Assembly (NCBI GenBank): GCA_029721435.1
Contig: CM056574.1
Coordinates: forward strand, 70,165,501 to 70,229,500
Direction: 5' to 3'
DNA length: 64,000 bases
From: Gymnothorax reevesii
Lineage: Eukaryota > Chordata > Actinopteri > Anguilliformes > Muraenidae
Position 1 is the stretch's first letter. The number at the start of each line of letters is the position of its first letter. Under the pieces are notes generated by a model. The model was not told the origin of the DNA and made no database searches. It saw only the letters and a list, made by a program, of their open reading frames with translations. Positions 54,821 through 64,000 of this stretch are shown in pieces. The translations under genes were made by a program, and so were the position numbers.

Positions 54821-57800
54821 ATGACGGAGCCAGCGTCAGACCAGTCTCTGCAGGAGGCAGTGCACCAACAGGGCGCTCAGTTAGAATTCCAAGAGCGTCA
54901 GCTTCGGGCTCTTATGCAACATATGCAAACCATGAGTCTTCAGATGGCGGATCTCACTCGCTCTGTGCAAGACGCTCAGCGGCTACAGTCTCCCCAGCCT
55001 GCCATCCATGCCACTCCTGCTCCTGCGTCTGCTCCGCCACTGCCAGTCTGCGAGCCACGTCTGCCACCGCCTGAGAGGTACGACGGGAACCCGGGAGCAT
55101 GTCGGGCTTTTCTCACCCAGTGCAAGCTCATTTTCAGCCTACAGCCCTCGTCATTCCCCACCGAAAAAGCTCGGGTTGCTTTCATCATCACGCAACTGAC
55201 GGGAAGGGCCAAGCAGTGGGCTACGGCTGCATGGGAAGCAGATCTACCCTGCGTGCAAACGTCTAATTTGCTGGGTGAGGAGATGAGGCGCATCTTTGAC
55301 CGCACGAAGCTGGGTCACGAGGCGGGACGAGAAATTCTGCGCTTTCGACAGGGAAGCCGTTCCGTGGCCGACTACGCCATCGATTTCCAGACACTGGCTA
55401 CCAACAGCAGGTGGGGACATAGAGCTTTGTTCGATGCCTTTTTTAACGGGCTTTCTGAAGCGTTAAAGGATGAGCTGGTTTCCCGGGAGTTACCGGAGGA
55501 TTTGGATGACTTGGTCGACTTGGCTATTCGCGTGGATTCGCGATTGGAAGAACGCAGACGCTTCGCCTCCTGCAGACGACCTAATCCACTCCTCCAGAGC
55601 ACTCCGCCTCTACCACCCCCTACTGGCGACAGTCCTCCTGAGCCAGAACCCATGCAACTGGGCCGTACTCGCATCCCTTTGGAGGAGAAGAACCGCCGTC
55701 GCAGAGAAGGGGCCTGCTTCTACTGTGGCAAGGGGGGACACCACATTGCTCAGTGTCCCAACAAGAGAAGTTCCCCTGGTGCCCAGAGAAGAGTAGTGAT
55801 TGGAGTGACGCCAGTGCAGGAGACTAAGAACCGTACGTGCCTCCCAGTTATCCTGGAGTGGGGAGGAGGGAGTAAGTCCACCCTAGCCCTCATTGATACC
55901 GGCGCTGAGGAGAACCTCATCGATGTGGAGCTGGCTCAAGAATGGGGAATCCCTACCGAGAGGATCTTTCCTGACCGGGTGGCCAATTCACTCAGTGGCC
56001 AGAAAATAGCCCAGATAACTCACGCTACCAGCCCCATCAAACTCAAAACCTCAGGAAACCACCATGAAACCATTCAGCTCCTCCTCTTACATTCTCCCCA
56101 TGCTCCCATTGTTTTGGGCCATCCATGGATGGCCAAACACCTCCCAAATATTGATTGGCGGAAGAATGAGGTTAAGGGTTGGAGCCCCAACTGCTCCCTG
56201 GCATGCCTCCACAACGCCCGCGAACCTCAACACAGCCCATCCCAAGAAGAAATACCAGACCTTGAGAAGGTCCCCCTAGAGTTCCGTGACCTTAAGGAGG
56301 TGTTCTCCAAGTCCCGGGCCACCAGTTTGCCTCCTCACCGACCATATGACTGTTGTATTGACCTGAAGCCAGGTACTATGCCCCCTAGAGGTCGACTATA
56401 TTCCCTCTCCAGACCAGAAACCCAGGCCATGGAAAAATACCTTTCTGAGTCACTTGCTGCTGGCATTATTCGACCATCGTCCTCTCCCGCTGGTGCTGGG
56501 TTTTTCTTTGTGGCCAAAAAGGATGGGACGTTGAGGCCCTGTATAGATTACCGTGGACTGAATGAAATAACTATCAAGAACCGCTACCCACTTCCACTCA
56601 TGAATACTGCTTTCGATCTCCTACAGGGAGCTAAGATTTTTACCAAACTCGATCTTCGCAATGCATATCACTTGGTGCGTATCAGAGAAGGGGATGAGTG
56701 GAAGACCGCCTTCAACACTCCCACTGGGCACTGGGAGTACCTGGTTCTTCCTTTTGGCCTTACTAACGCTCCAGCGGTGTTCCAGAGTCTAGTGAACGAT
56801 GTTCTGAGAGATATGATAAATAGGTTTGTGTTTGTATATCTCGATGATATTTTGATTTTTTCAGAGTCCCAGGAGGCCCATGTCACACACGTACGCCAAG
56901 TGCTCCGCCGTCTCCTGGAGAATCGCCTTTTTGTGAAAGCCGAGAAATGTGAGTTTTTTGTTGAGACCACTACCTTTTTGGGCTACATCATCTCTCCGGG
57001 CACAATCCGTATGGACCCATTAAAGGTGGAAGCTGTCACCAATTGGCCCAGACCAGAAGACCGTAAGTCGCTCCAACGATTTTTGGGCTTTGCTAATTTC
57101 TATCGTCGGTTCATCAGGAACTATAGCACTGTTGCCTCTCCTCTCTCCGCTCTTACCTCCTCTAAGTCCAGATTTTTTTGGTCCGAAAAGGCTGAAGACG
57201 CTTTTCGTGATTTAAAGGCTCGATTTACCTCTGCACCAATTCTCACTATTCCTAATCCAGAGCTCCAGTTTATTGTCGAAGTGGACGCCTCCAATATTGG
57301 AGCCGGAGCCATCCTGTCCCAGAGGTCCACGAAGGATGGCAAGATCCACCCATGTGCCTTTTTCTCTCACCGCCTCAGTTCCGCTGAAAGAAACTATGAC
57401 ATCGGCAATCGAGAACTGTTGGCAGTGAAGCTGGCCTTGGAGGAATGGAGGCAATGGTTGGAGGGCTCCAAGGTACCCTTCATTGTCTGGACTGACCATA
57501 AGAACTTGGAGTACCTGCAGACTGCTAAAAGACTCAACCCTCGACAAGCCAGGTGGGCATTATTCTTTTCTCGATTTAACTTTCACATTGCCTACAGACC
57601 AGGAAGTAAAAATGTCAAGCCTGATGCCCTCTCACGCTGTTTTGAGATTAAGGAGGAGGAACCATGCCAGGACACCATCCTTCCTAAGGAAGCATTTATT
57701 AATGCCCTTTATCTAGACATTGAGAGGGAGGTCAAGAACGCCCAAGCCAATGCTGCTACCCCCAGTGCATGTCCCACTAACTGCCTCTATGTTCCAGCTG

Positions 57801-59083
57801 CCCTGCGCCCCAAGGTCCTGGAATGGGGGCATTCATCCAGGTTAGCCTGCCATCCAGGGGTTCGTAGAACCAGAAGCTTCATTCTTCAAAGATTCTGGTG
57901 GCCACAAATGACCCAAGATGTTCAGGGCTTTGTTGCTGCTTGCTCGGTCTGCGCCCAGGCTAAAGTTTCACACCAGCCCCCTCAAGGTTTGCTTCAGCCC
58001 CTTCCTACACCACATCGTCCTTGGTCCCACATAGCACTAGATTTTATCACAGGCCTTCCCCCTTCCAATCACCACACCACCATTCTCACCATAGTTGACA
58101 GATTCTCCAAAGCAGTTCACTTAGTCCCCCTCACTAAACTTCCTTCTGCTCAAGACACTGCCAACCTTGTCATTCAACATGTTATTAGACTCCACGGAAT
58201 ACCTACCGACATCACTTCAGATCGCGGCCCCCAGTTCACTGCACTCTTTTGGAAATCATTTTTTAAAGCACTAGGCACCTCAGTTAGTTTATCATCAGGA
58301 TTCCATCCCCAAACTAATGGCCAGACCGAGCGAGCTAACCAGTGTGTGGAAAGTGTGCTTAGATGTCTCTGTATTAGGAACCCCTCCTCCTGGAGCTATC
58401 AGTTGCCGTGGGTGGAATACGCTTTGAATAGCCACACCTCTGCTGCCTCCGGCGTCTCCCCATTCAAAGCCTGCCTGGGTTACCAGCCCCCTTTGTTCCC
58501 GTCTCAGGAGGAGGAAGTAGCTGTCCCCTCAGCCCGCGAATTCGTCCGTAGGTGCAGACGCACCTGGACTACCACCCGCCAGGCCCTGCTCAGGTCAGTC
58601 GCCCGGATGAAGGAGCAGGCCGACAAGAGACGCACTGCGGCTCCTACGTACCGACCTGGGCAGCGGGTCTGGCTGTCTTCAAGGGACATCCCCCTCAGAG
58701 GTAACGGGGGTAAGCTTTTCCCCAAATACCTGGGCCCTTTTACCATTGAAAGGGTCCTGAGCCCCACTGCCATTCGCCTCCGTCTCCCCCTGTCTATGCG
58801 ACGTATACACCCCACTTTCCATGTGTCACAAGTCAAACCTGCTATAACCCACCACCTGTCATCTGGACCTGATCCCCCACCACCCGCCCGGATCATCGAC
58901 GGAGGCGAAGCCTATACGGTCCGTTCCCTCCTGGACTCTCGTCGACGAGGCAGAGGATTACAATACCTCGTCGACTGGGAGGGCTACGGACCGGAACATC
59001 GCAGTTGGGTGCCAGCTAGGCACATTCTGGACAAAGAATTGATTAAGGACTATCACGCTTCTCATCCACGACCTTCAGGTTGA
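54821..59083 (+). CDS. Gag-Pol polyprotein of sushi-type chromovirus
   Basis: ATG 54821 ([11 protein letters not shown]) directly overlaps the end of the priming site and is chosen because upstream in-frame sequence is LTR. The 1420-residue frame has, in order: Gag with a coiled N-terminus, CCHC knuckle C299-C302-H307-C312, protease LIDTG (D359), RT with YLDD (Y673-D676), RNase H ([14 protein letters not shown]), integrase HHCC starting at H1004, catalytic D1074, D1134, E1170 (D-x35-E), a GPF-type segment ([10 protein letters not shown]) and a C-terminal chromodomain (about 1366-1412, YLVDWEGYG and SWVP). Gag and Pol are fused in one frame, as in Tf1. The chromodomain would steer integration to marked chromatin. 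No stop or shift is seen. Confidence 0.95.
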   Translation: MTEPASDQSLQEAVHQQGAQLEFQERQLRALMQHMQTMSLQMADLTRSVQDAQRLQSPQPAIHATPAPASAPPLPVCEPRLPPPERYDGNPGACRAFLTQCKLIFSLQPSSFPTEKARVAFIITQLTGRAKQWATAAWEADLPCVQTSNLLGEEMRRIFDRTKLGHEAGREILRFRQGSRSVADYAIDFQTLATNSRWGHRALFDAFFNGLSEALKDELVSRELPEDLDDLVDLAIRVDSRLEERRRFASCRRPNPLLQSTPPLPPPTGDSPPEPEPMQLGRTRIPLEEKNRRRREGACFYCGKGGHHIAQCPNKRSSPGAQRRVVIGVTPVQETKNRTCLPVILEWGGGSKSTLALIDTGAEENLIDVELAQEWGIPTERIFPDRVANSLSGQKIAQITHATSPIKLKTSGNHHETIQLLLLHSPHAPIVLGHPWMAKHLPNIDWRKNEVKGWSPNCSLACLHNAREPQHSPSQEEIPDLEKVPLEFRDLKEVFSKSRATSLPPHRPYDCCIDLKPGTMPPRGRLYSLSRPETQAMEKYLSESLAAGIIRPSSSPAGAGFFFVAKKDGTLRPCIDYRGLNEITIKNRYPLPLMNTAFDLLQGAKIFTKLDLRNAYHLVRIREGDEWKTAFNTPTGHWEYLVLPFGLTNAPAVFQSLVNDVLRDMINRFVFVYLDDILIFSESQEAHVTHVRQVLRRLLENRLFVKAEKCEFFVETTTFLGYIISPGTIRMDPLKVEAVTNWPRPEDRKSLQRFLGFANFYRRFIRNYSTVASPLSALTSSKSRFFWSEKAEDAFRDLKARFTSAPILTIPNPELQFIVEVDASNIGAGAILSQRSTKDGKIHPCAFFSHRLSSAERNYDIGNRELLAVKLALEEWRQWLEGSKVPFIVWTDHKNLEYLQTAKRLNPRQARWALFFSRFNFHIAYRPGSKNVKPDALSRCFEIKEEEPCQDTILPKEAFINALYLDIEREVKNAQANAATPSACPTNCLYVPAALRPKVLEWGHSSRLACHPGVRRTRSFILQRFWWPQMTQDVQGFVAACSVCAQAKVSHQPPQGLLQPLPTPHRPWSHIALDFITGLPPSNHHTTILTIVDRFSKAVHLVPLTKLPSAQDTANLVIQHVIRLHGIPTDITSDRGPQFTALFWKSFFKALGTSVSLSSGFHPQTNGQTERANQCVESVLRCLCIRNPSSWSYQLPWVEYALNSHTSAASGVSPFKACLGYQPPLFPSQEEEVAVPSAREFVRRCRRTWTTTRQALLRSVARMKEQADKRRTAAPTYRPGQRVWLSSRDIPLRGNGGKLFPKYLGPFTIERVLSPTAIRLRLPLSMRRIHPTFHVSQVKPAITHHLSSGPDPPPPARIIDGGEAYTVRSLLDSRRRGRGLQYLVDWEGYGPEHRSWVPARHILDKELIKDYHASHPRPSG

Positions 59084-59098
59084 ACGCCAGGAGGCGTT

Positions 59099-59115
59099 CG
59101 TTGGGAGGGGGGTTC
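59099..59115 (+). other. Polypurine tract
   Basis: gttgggaggggggttc immediately precedes the 3' LTR and would prime plus-strand DNA. It lies 16 bases after the gag-pol stop. Confidence 0.75.
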
Positions 59116-60377
59116 TGTTGGGATTCTGGATTCTGCTTTCATGTTAAGTTCTGTGCCTGGCTCTGCCATGTTATTGATTCTTGTGTTTAGAGACCACTGA
59201 CCTTGTCTGACCATTCTTAGATTATGTATTGTGTATTTGGTATTAAGGATTTCCTGTTTTATAATTTTCATGTTTTGGTTATCAGTCTCCATGCCATGTT
59301 TTGTTTTCATAGCCATGTTTCATGCCATGTTTATTTTCCATGCTTTGCACTTTGTCTCCCCTGTCTTGTCAGGTGTGTATCTTTGCTCACGGTCCCTTGT
59401 CTTGTGTGACACTCATTCGGGTGATTTATTGGTTTCTGGGTTTCAATCTTCTTTCATTATCTCGTGTTCTTCCTTCCTCTCTCTTTTACTGTCTTACTAA
59501 CACATACTAACAGTTTATTGTTTTTGCTAAATACTAATCCACACTAACCTTGTATATTTGGACTAACTTACTAACAAGCACTTGGGATTGTATAGCTGCA
59601 CTTACTAATTGACTAATGATCTCTCAGCTGTCGCCCAATTCTAGTCTCCGCCTCCTTGCCTATCCCTAATTATCTCTGCTGCAGTTTTCCACTTATATCT
59701 CATGCTTTCCTTGTCTTTAGACTATGCACTTTTAGTACTCCTTAACCGGAGCTGTTGTTTTGTACTTAGGTTTGTCTTGTGATCCCTGTCTGCGTTTGGG
59801 CTACAGCCAAATTCATGTAATTAGTTTATTCCTCATGTGTCTCTCCCTAATCTTTGTTCCCACTGATTGCACCTGTTCTCCCTGGTCATGTGTTTACCCC
59901 GGGTGTGTATATAAGATGTCTGTTTGGTACACTTTCTTGTCAGATCGTTCTCCCTAGTTTTCTTGTGCTACGTTTCTCGCCTCGATATCTCAGTGTTTAT
60001 CTTTCTGACTGGATTGCCCGACTATTGTTTTTGGTTTGCCCTTTTTGGATATTGTTGCATCTGTGAATTTTGACCTTTTTTCTGCCCGACCTTGATTTTG
60101 TGATTACTGCCCTGGTTTTGGATTCGGACTGTCTTTGGCTTATGAGTTTGTTTCTCCTCCAAACCTACGCCTGTGTACCGAACCCTTTTTGTCTGACCAC
60201 GAACTTTGTTATTGGTGCCCTGGTTACGATTCTGGATTACGCCCATTGGATACTGTTTTTGGATTGTGGACTTTGTACCGTTGCCAGCTCTGTTGGGGGG
60301 TTTCCCCCTTCAGAAATAAAGCCTCCTTTTTGCATTCTACTGGTTGTCGCACTTGGTTCATTTCGTAAATCACAACA
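59116..60377 (+). repeat. 3' LTR of the chromovirus
   Basis: Same length and, by eye, same sequence as the 5' LTR. The poly(A) signal AATAAA is at 60315-60320. Confidence 0.95.
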
Positions 60378-61494
60378 GGTTTGAGAAAGAAATGGAAGAA
60401 AGAAGGTTGGAGAGGGGGAAGGAGAGAGAACTGGAGGAAAGAAGGATGGAGAAAGAGAAAGAACTAGAAAAAAAAGAATGCAGTACGAATTGGAAATGAA
60501 GAAAATAGAAGCAGGTACTGTTTCAAAATCTTTTGGACTTTCTAATCATTTTGATGTGGTTAAAAATGTCAGACTTGTTCCTCCTTTCTTAGAAAATGAT
60601 GTTGACCAATACTTTACCCATTTTGAAAAAATTACTGTAAATTTGAAATGGCCAAAAGAGGATTGGACAATTATGTTACAAAGTGTTCTTACTGGCAAAG
60701 CTAGAAAAATCTATAACCAGTTATCTGTCCAACAGTGTGCTGATTATGATTTTGTCAAATCTGCCATTCTGAAGGGTTATGAATTGGTCCCCCAAGGCTT
60801 ACAGGCAAAAATGTAGGAATTCTCGCAAGGAAGCCAGTCAAACTCATGTTGAATTTGGCAGGTTGAAGGAACGGTTGTTTGATCAGTGGTGTGATTCCAT
60901 GAAAGTTGAGAAACATTTTGATAGAATGAGGCAACTTATTCTGGTTGAGGAATTCAAAGACTGTATCCAGCCTGACATTAAAACTTTCCGTGAAGAAAAA
61001 CAAGCCAATACTTTGCAAGATGTTTCTACCCTAGCTGATAGTTATGCATTGACTCATAAGTCTTCTTTTGTCCAAAAATCTACTTTTTCGAAATTTCAAA
61101 GCAAGTTTCAGTCCAAGACTTCTTCTAATAACACGTTTAATGATTCTAAGGCCACTTCTGAAAGGAAACCTTCCAGTGAAAAGCAATCCTCTGATCCTTT
61201 ACCCTCTGTGTCTTGCCAATACTGCACAAACCAAGGTCACCTTATTTCTGAGTGTTATGCTCTCAAGAAAAAACAACAACGAGAACAATCCAAGCCAACT
61301 GCTTTTACGAAGAGAGAATCTCTTTTATCAAAGGTCAGTTCACCTGATCTTCTACCTTCTGTGTCTGATTCTGTTATGGAGGATTTTGAGCCATTCATCA
61401 CCGATGGTTTTGTCTCACTTTCACATGATTTTTCCTCATCTGCTCCTGTTCGAATTCTAAGGGATACTGGGTCTTCCCACTCTCTTATTCTGGC
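60378..61494 (+). pseudogene. Gmr1-like gag, 3' part and start of protease (copy 2)
   Basis: After the GGTTT duplication the charged region resumes (FEKEMEERRLERGKE). A frame change in an A-run near 60472 precedes MQYELEMKKIEAG, and another lies near 60800. The SCAN-like capsid part follows (SQTHVEFGRLKERLFDQW, ILVEEFKDCIQPDIKTF), then a knuckle CQYCTNQGHLISEC and protease RDTGSSHSLIL. It stops being homologous at about 61494. A non-functional fragment. Confidence 0.85.
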
Positions 61495-61505
61495 ATCATC
61501 TTGTA
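61486..61505. other. Head-on junction of two inverted Gmr1-like copies
   Basis: At about 61494 the plus-strand protease sequence (ctcttattctggca) changes directly into the minus-strand copy's RT-proximal sequence (tcatcttgtaggatgacatc). The arms 60990-61494 and 63485-64000 are inverted homologues but differ in many bases, so they are two copies rather than one folded copy. Confidence 0.8.
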
Positions 61506-64000
61506 GGATGACATCATGGTAAACCAAATCAGTCCTTGATGGAACGTCAGGGAATGTGTGACTATGTTCATATATGAGCTGCTTTAGCTGCTGTTGTTGA
61601 AAAGGGTCCAGGAGGGACAACTTGGCGTCAATATTTTGAAGAATGTCAGAATTTTCAAGTTTGACTGGACCAGGTTCACTTTCTAAGGGGCAGTCACAAT
61701 CTTCTTTGGAATTTTCCAGTTCAACTGTATTTACCACATGGACTGGCTTTTGCTGAGTGTCTCTATCAATGTATTCTTTCAGCATGTTGATGTGACACAT
61801 TTGTTTTTGTTTCCTCCTTCCAGGAATTGAAATTATGTAATTTAGATCACTGACCTTTTTGAGGACAGTGTAAGGGCCAAAATAGTGGGCTCTTAGAGGG
61901 TTTCCAGGAACTGGCAAAAGTGCAAGAACTTTGTCACCAGTTTTAAAACTTCTATCTTTTGAATGAAGGTCATATCTGGCTTTCATTTTGCCCTGAGCTT
62001 CTTTGAGATTAGATTTAGCAAAGTCACAAGCCTTAGAGAGTCAATTACGGAAGTCAGAGACATACTGAAGCAAGTTCATTGGGACATCATCTTCAGTGAG
62101 CAACTTTTCTTTCAGTAGCTTCAAAGGTCCACGGACTGTATGCCCAAAAACGAGCTCAAAAGGACTGAACCCAAGAGACTCCTGAACAGCTTCACGGGCA
62201 GCAAACAAAAGAAGATGGACACCTTCATCCCAATCTTTCCCTGTGTCAAGGCAGTAGGTCCTTATCATGTTCTTCAGGGTTTGATGGAACCTCTCCAAAG
62301 CACCTTGACTCTCAGGATGGTAATCTGATGACCTGTATTGTTTAATACCAAGCTCATGCATATCTTGTTGAAATATGCCAGACATGAAATTTGATCCTTG
62401 ATCAGACTGAATAGACTTAGGAAGACCAACTAAGCAGAAAAACTTGGTTAGAGCCTTGATGTTAGTCTTCACCTAGATATTACGAAGTGTAATTGCCTCA
62501 GGAAACCGGGTGGAAGCACACATGATAGTCAGTAAGTACTCACAACCAGATCTAGTCTTCGGCAATGGTCCAACACAGTCAATGATGATCCGACTGAAAG
62601 GTTCTTCAAAAGCGGGAATGGGCTTAAGTCGAGCCTTTGGAATATTCTGGTTCGGCTTCCCAACCATTTGACAAGTATGACAGGATTTGCAGTACTCCTG
62701 TACATCAGACCTCATGGATGGCCAGAAGAAGTGATTCCTGACACGTTGAAGGGTCTTCTTGATTCCCAAATGACCTGACATAGGATTGCCATGGGCCAGA
62801 CTAAGAGTTTCTTGACGATACGACTTTGGAAGAACAATTTGATGGGTGATCATCCACTCTTCATCTGCAGGAACATCAGGTGGATGCCACTTTCTCATAA
62901 GCACACCATTTTTGCAGTAAAAACAGACAGGAACTTGAGTAGCCTCTAGTTCACTTGCAGCCTGAGGTAGAAGATGCGCTAGATCAAGAGCTTGTTGTTG
63001 CTCATTCATAAGTTGTTTACGAGACAAAATGTCATAAGAATGACCTGACAAGGACAAGTCTGAAGATTTCCCAGACATCTCAGGACTGGAAGGTTCCTGA
63101 TGAAAAGACTGCCCAATGAAGGTGTCAGCAAAGTTAAAGTCCAGGTCAGCATCATCTTGAATAGCCTTTTTGGCCATAGAACGAGTAACTGCACATGAAG
63201 GATAGAGGTCTGGAATTTCCTCCTCTATAGAGTCAGATTCTTGATGAATCAAGGGGGTGTCAGTTACAATAGAGTAGGGCACAACCTTATCCCCAGCAAG
63301 ATCATTTCCAAAAAGGAAATGAATGCCTTTGAAAGGAAGAGAAGACCTAACACCAACAGTAACAGGTCCAGAGACTAAGTCTGATTTGAGATGAACATTA
63401 TGGAGAGGTACACTTGTAAAACCACATTCTACTCCTTGAATAAGGACATTAGCCTGAGTAGACGATTTGTCCGAGAAAGGCAGAATATCTGCAAGAATAA
63501 GAGATTGGGAAGACCCAGTATCCCTTAGAATTCGAACAGGAGCAGATGAGGAAAAATCATGTGAAAGTGAGACAGAACCATCGGTGATGAGTGGCTCAAA
63601 ACCCTCCATAACAGAATCAGACACAGAAGGTAGAAGATCAGGCGAACTGACCATTGATACAAGAGATTCTCTCTTTGTCAAAGCAGTTAGCTTGGTTTCT
63701 TCTCGTTGTTGTTTTTTCTTGAGAGCATAACACTCAGAAATAAGGTGACTTTGCTTTTTGCAGTAATGGCAAGACACAGAGGGTAAAGAATCAGAGGATT
63801 GCTTCTCACTGGAAGGTTTCCTCTCAGAAGTGGCCTTAGAATCATTAGAAGTGTTATTAGAAGAAGTCTTGGACTGAAACTTGTTTTGAAATTTAGAAAA
63901 AGTGGATTTTTGGACAAAAGAAGACTTATGAGTCAATGCATAAATATCAGCTAGAGTGGAAACATCTTGCAAAGTATTGGCTTGTTTTTCTTCAAGGAAA
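61497..64000 (-). pseudogene. Gmr1-like gag C-terminus, protease and integrase (inverted copy 3, partial)
   Basis: Starting at the window's right edge the minus frame reads gag (STLADIYALTHKSSF), CCHC variant CHYCKKQSHLISEC, protease RDTGSSQSLIL, a spacer with PSCAVTRSMAKKA, then integrase: HHCC (AHGNPMSGHLG ... CKSCHTCQMVG), catalytic Asp in IIDCVGPL and IQSDQGSNF, Glu in GALERFH (all present), and a GPYTVLKKV segment. It ends at YHDVILQDDA at the junction, just where RT should begin. Only two in-frame stops are seen, TAG 62473-62475 and TGA 62041-62043, and no frameshift. Integrase again lies before any RT. Confidence 0.88.

Larger units (their letters stand above)
53546..60377 (+). mobile_element. 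Complete sushi-type chromovirus (Ty3/Gypsy), intact
   Basis: Two 1262-base LTRs (53546-54807 and 59116-60377) show no difference by eye and start TGTTGGG, end CACAACA. A 5-bp duplication GGTTT flanks the element (53541-53545, 60378-60382). One uninterrupted gag-pol frame lies between. TATA box, poly(A) signal, self-priming site and polypurine tract are all found. All parts needed for transposition are visible, so this is a very recent, possibly active insertion. Confidence 0.95.
52784..61494 (+). mobile_element. Gmr1-like retrotransposon, copy 2 (split, incomplete)
   Basis: 5' LTR, tRNA-Gln-type primer site and gag are on the plus strand; a complete chromovirus (53546-60377) is inserted into gag, which resumes at 60378. 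The copy ends abruptly within the protease motif at about 61494, where an inverted copy begins. Integrase, RT, RNase H and 3' LTR of this copy are absent from the window. Confidence 0.8.

Noticed and set aside
60990..64000. Assembly fold-back artefact as explanation of the inverted arms
   Set aside because: The arms differ at many positions, including amino-acid changes, so they are not the same molecule read twice; long reads are still needed for the junction itself.

Overview
This window is vertebrate nuclear DNA, almost certainly from a ray-finned (probably teleost) fish. It holds several IR/DR Tc1-like families, a sushi-type chromovirus, Gmr1-like LTR retrotransposons with integrase before reverse transcriptase, PIF/Harbinger, hAT and TTAA-type (Kolobok-like) elements, and tRNA-derived SINEs with the fish-type 3' tail. 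I see no convincing host exon, no structural RNA gene, no bacterial signal and no CRISPR array. It reads as intergenic or intronic DNA built by repeated nested transposition.

Layout. 1-1.2 kb: repeat debris (MITE end, AGGATCC-rich array, 40-bp minisatellite). 1.2-4.2 kb: a Tc1 element (TA target duplications) carrying a composite insertion. 4.2-5.3 kb: tailed repeats and a 146-bp tandem array. 6.7-8.7 kb: a 2-kb TIR element with a Harbinger-type MITE inside. 9.0-9.5 kb: a CRE/ATG/splice-donor cluster and a hAT transposase relic. 10.0-11.6 kb: a Tc1 element. 13.6-23.05 kb: a broken Harbinger element (nuclease gene plus a hidden opposite-strand Myb/SANT-like gene) interrupted by a 6-kb Gmr1-like retrotransposon and a second Tc1 copy. 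26-30 kb: a SINE and the TTAA-type MITE family. 31-38.4 kb: three Tc1 relics, one containing a hAT inside a hAT, each with 8-bp target duplications. 38.4-42.5 kb: a 4.1-kb TIR element with nested SINE, MITE and hAT insertions. 46.0-50.0 kb: Tc1 > GGGCTC element > Harbinger-type MITE nest. 50.0-51.5 kb: a Tc1 element whose transposase has a single stop codon. 52.8-64 kb: a Gmr1-like element split by an intact sushi-type chromovirus, then joined head-on to an inverted Gmr1-like copy that runs off the window.

The most notable unit is the chromovirus at 53546-60377. It has two 1262-bp LTRs with no difference found by eye, a GGTTT target duplication, one uninterrupted 1420-codon gag-pol frame (CCHC, protease, RT, RNase H, integrase, chromodomain), and signs of self-priming: a TATA box 31 bases before a 10-nt motif that is the reverse complement of the sequence 2 bases after the 5' LTR. 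It looks very recent and possibly competent. Most other coding sequences are pseudogenes, and many of their TGA stops match CGA in sister copies, as expected for decay of methylated CpG.
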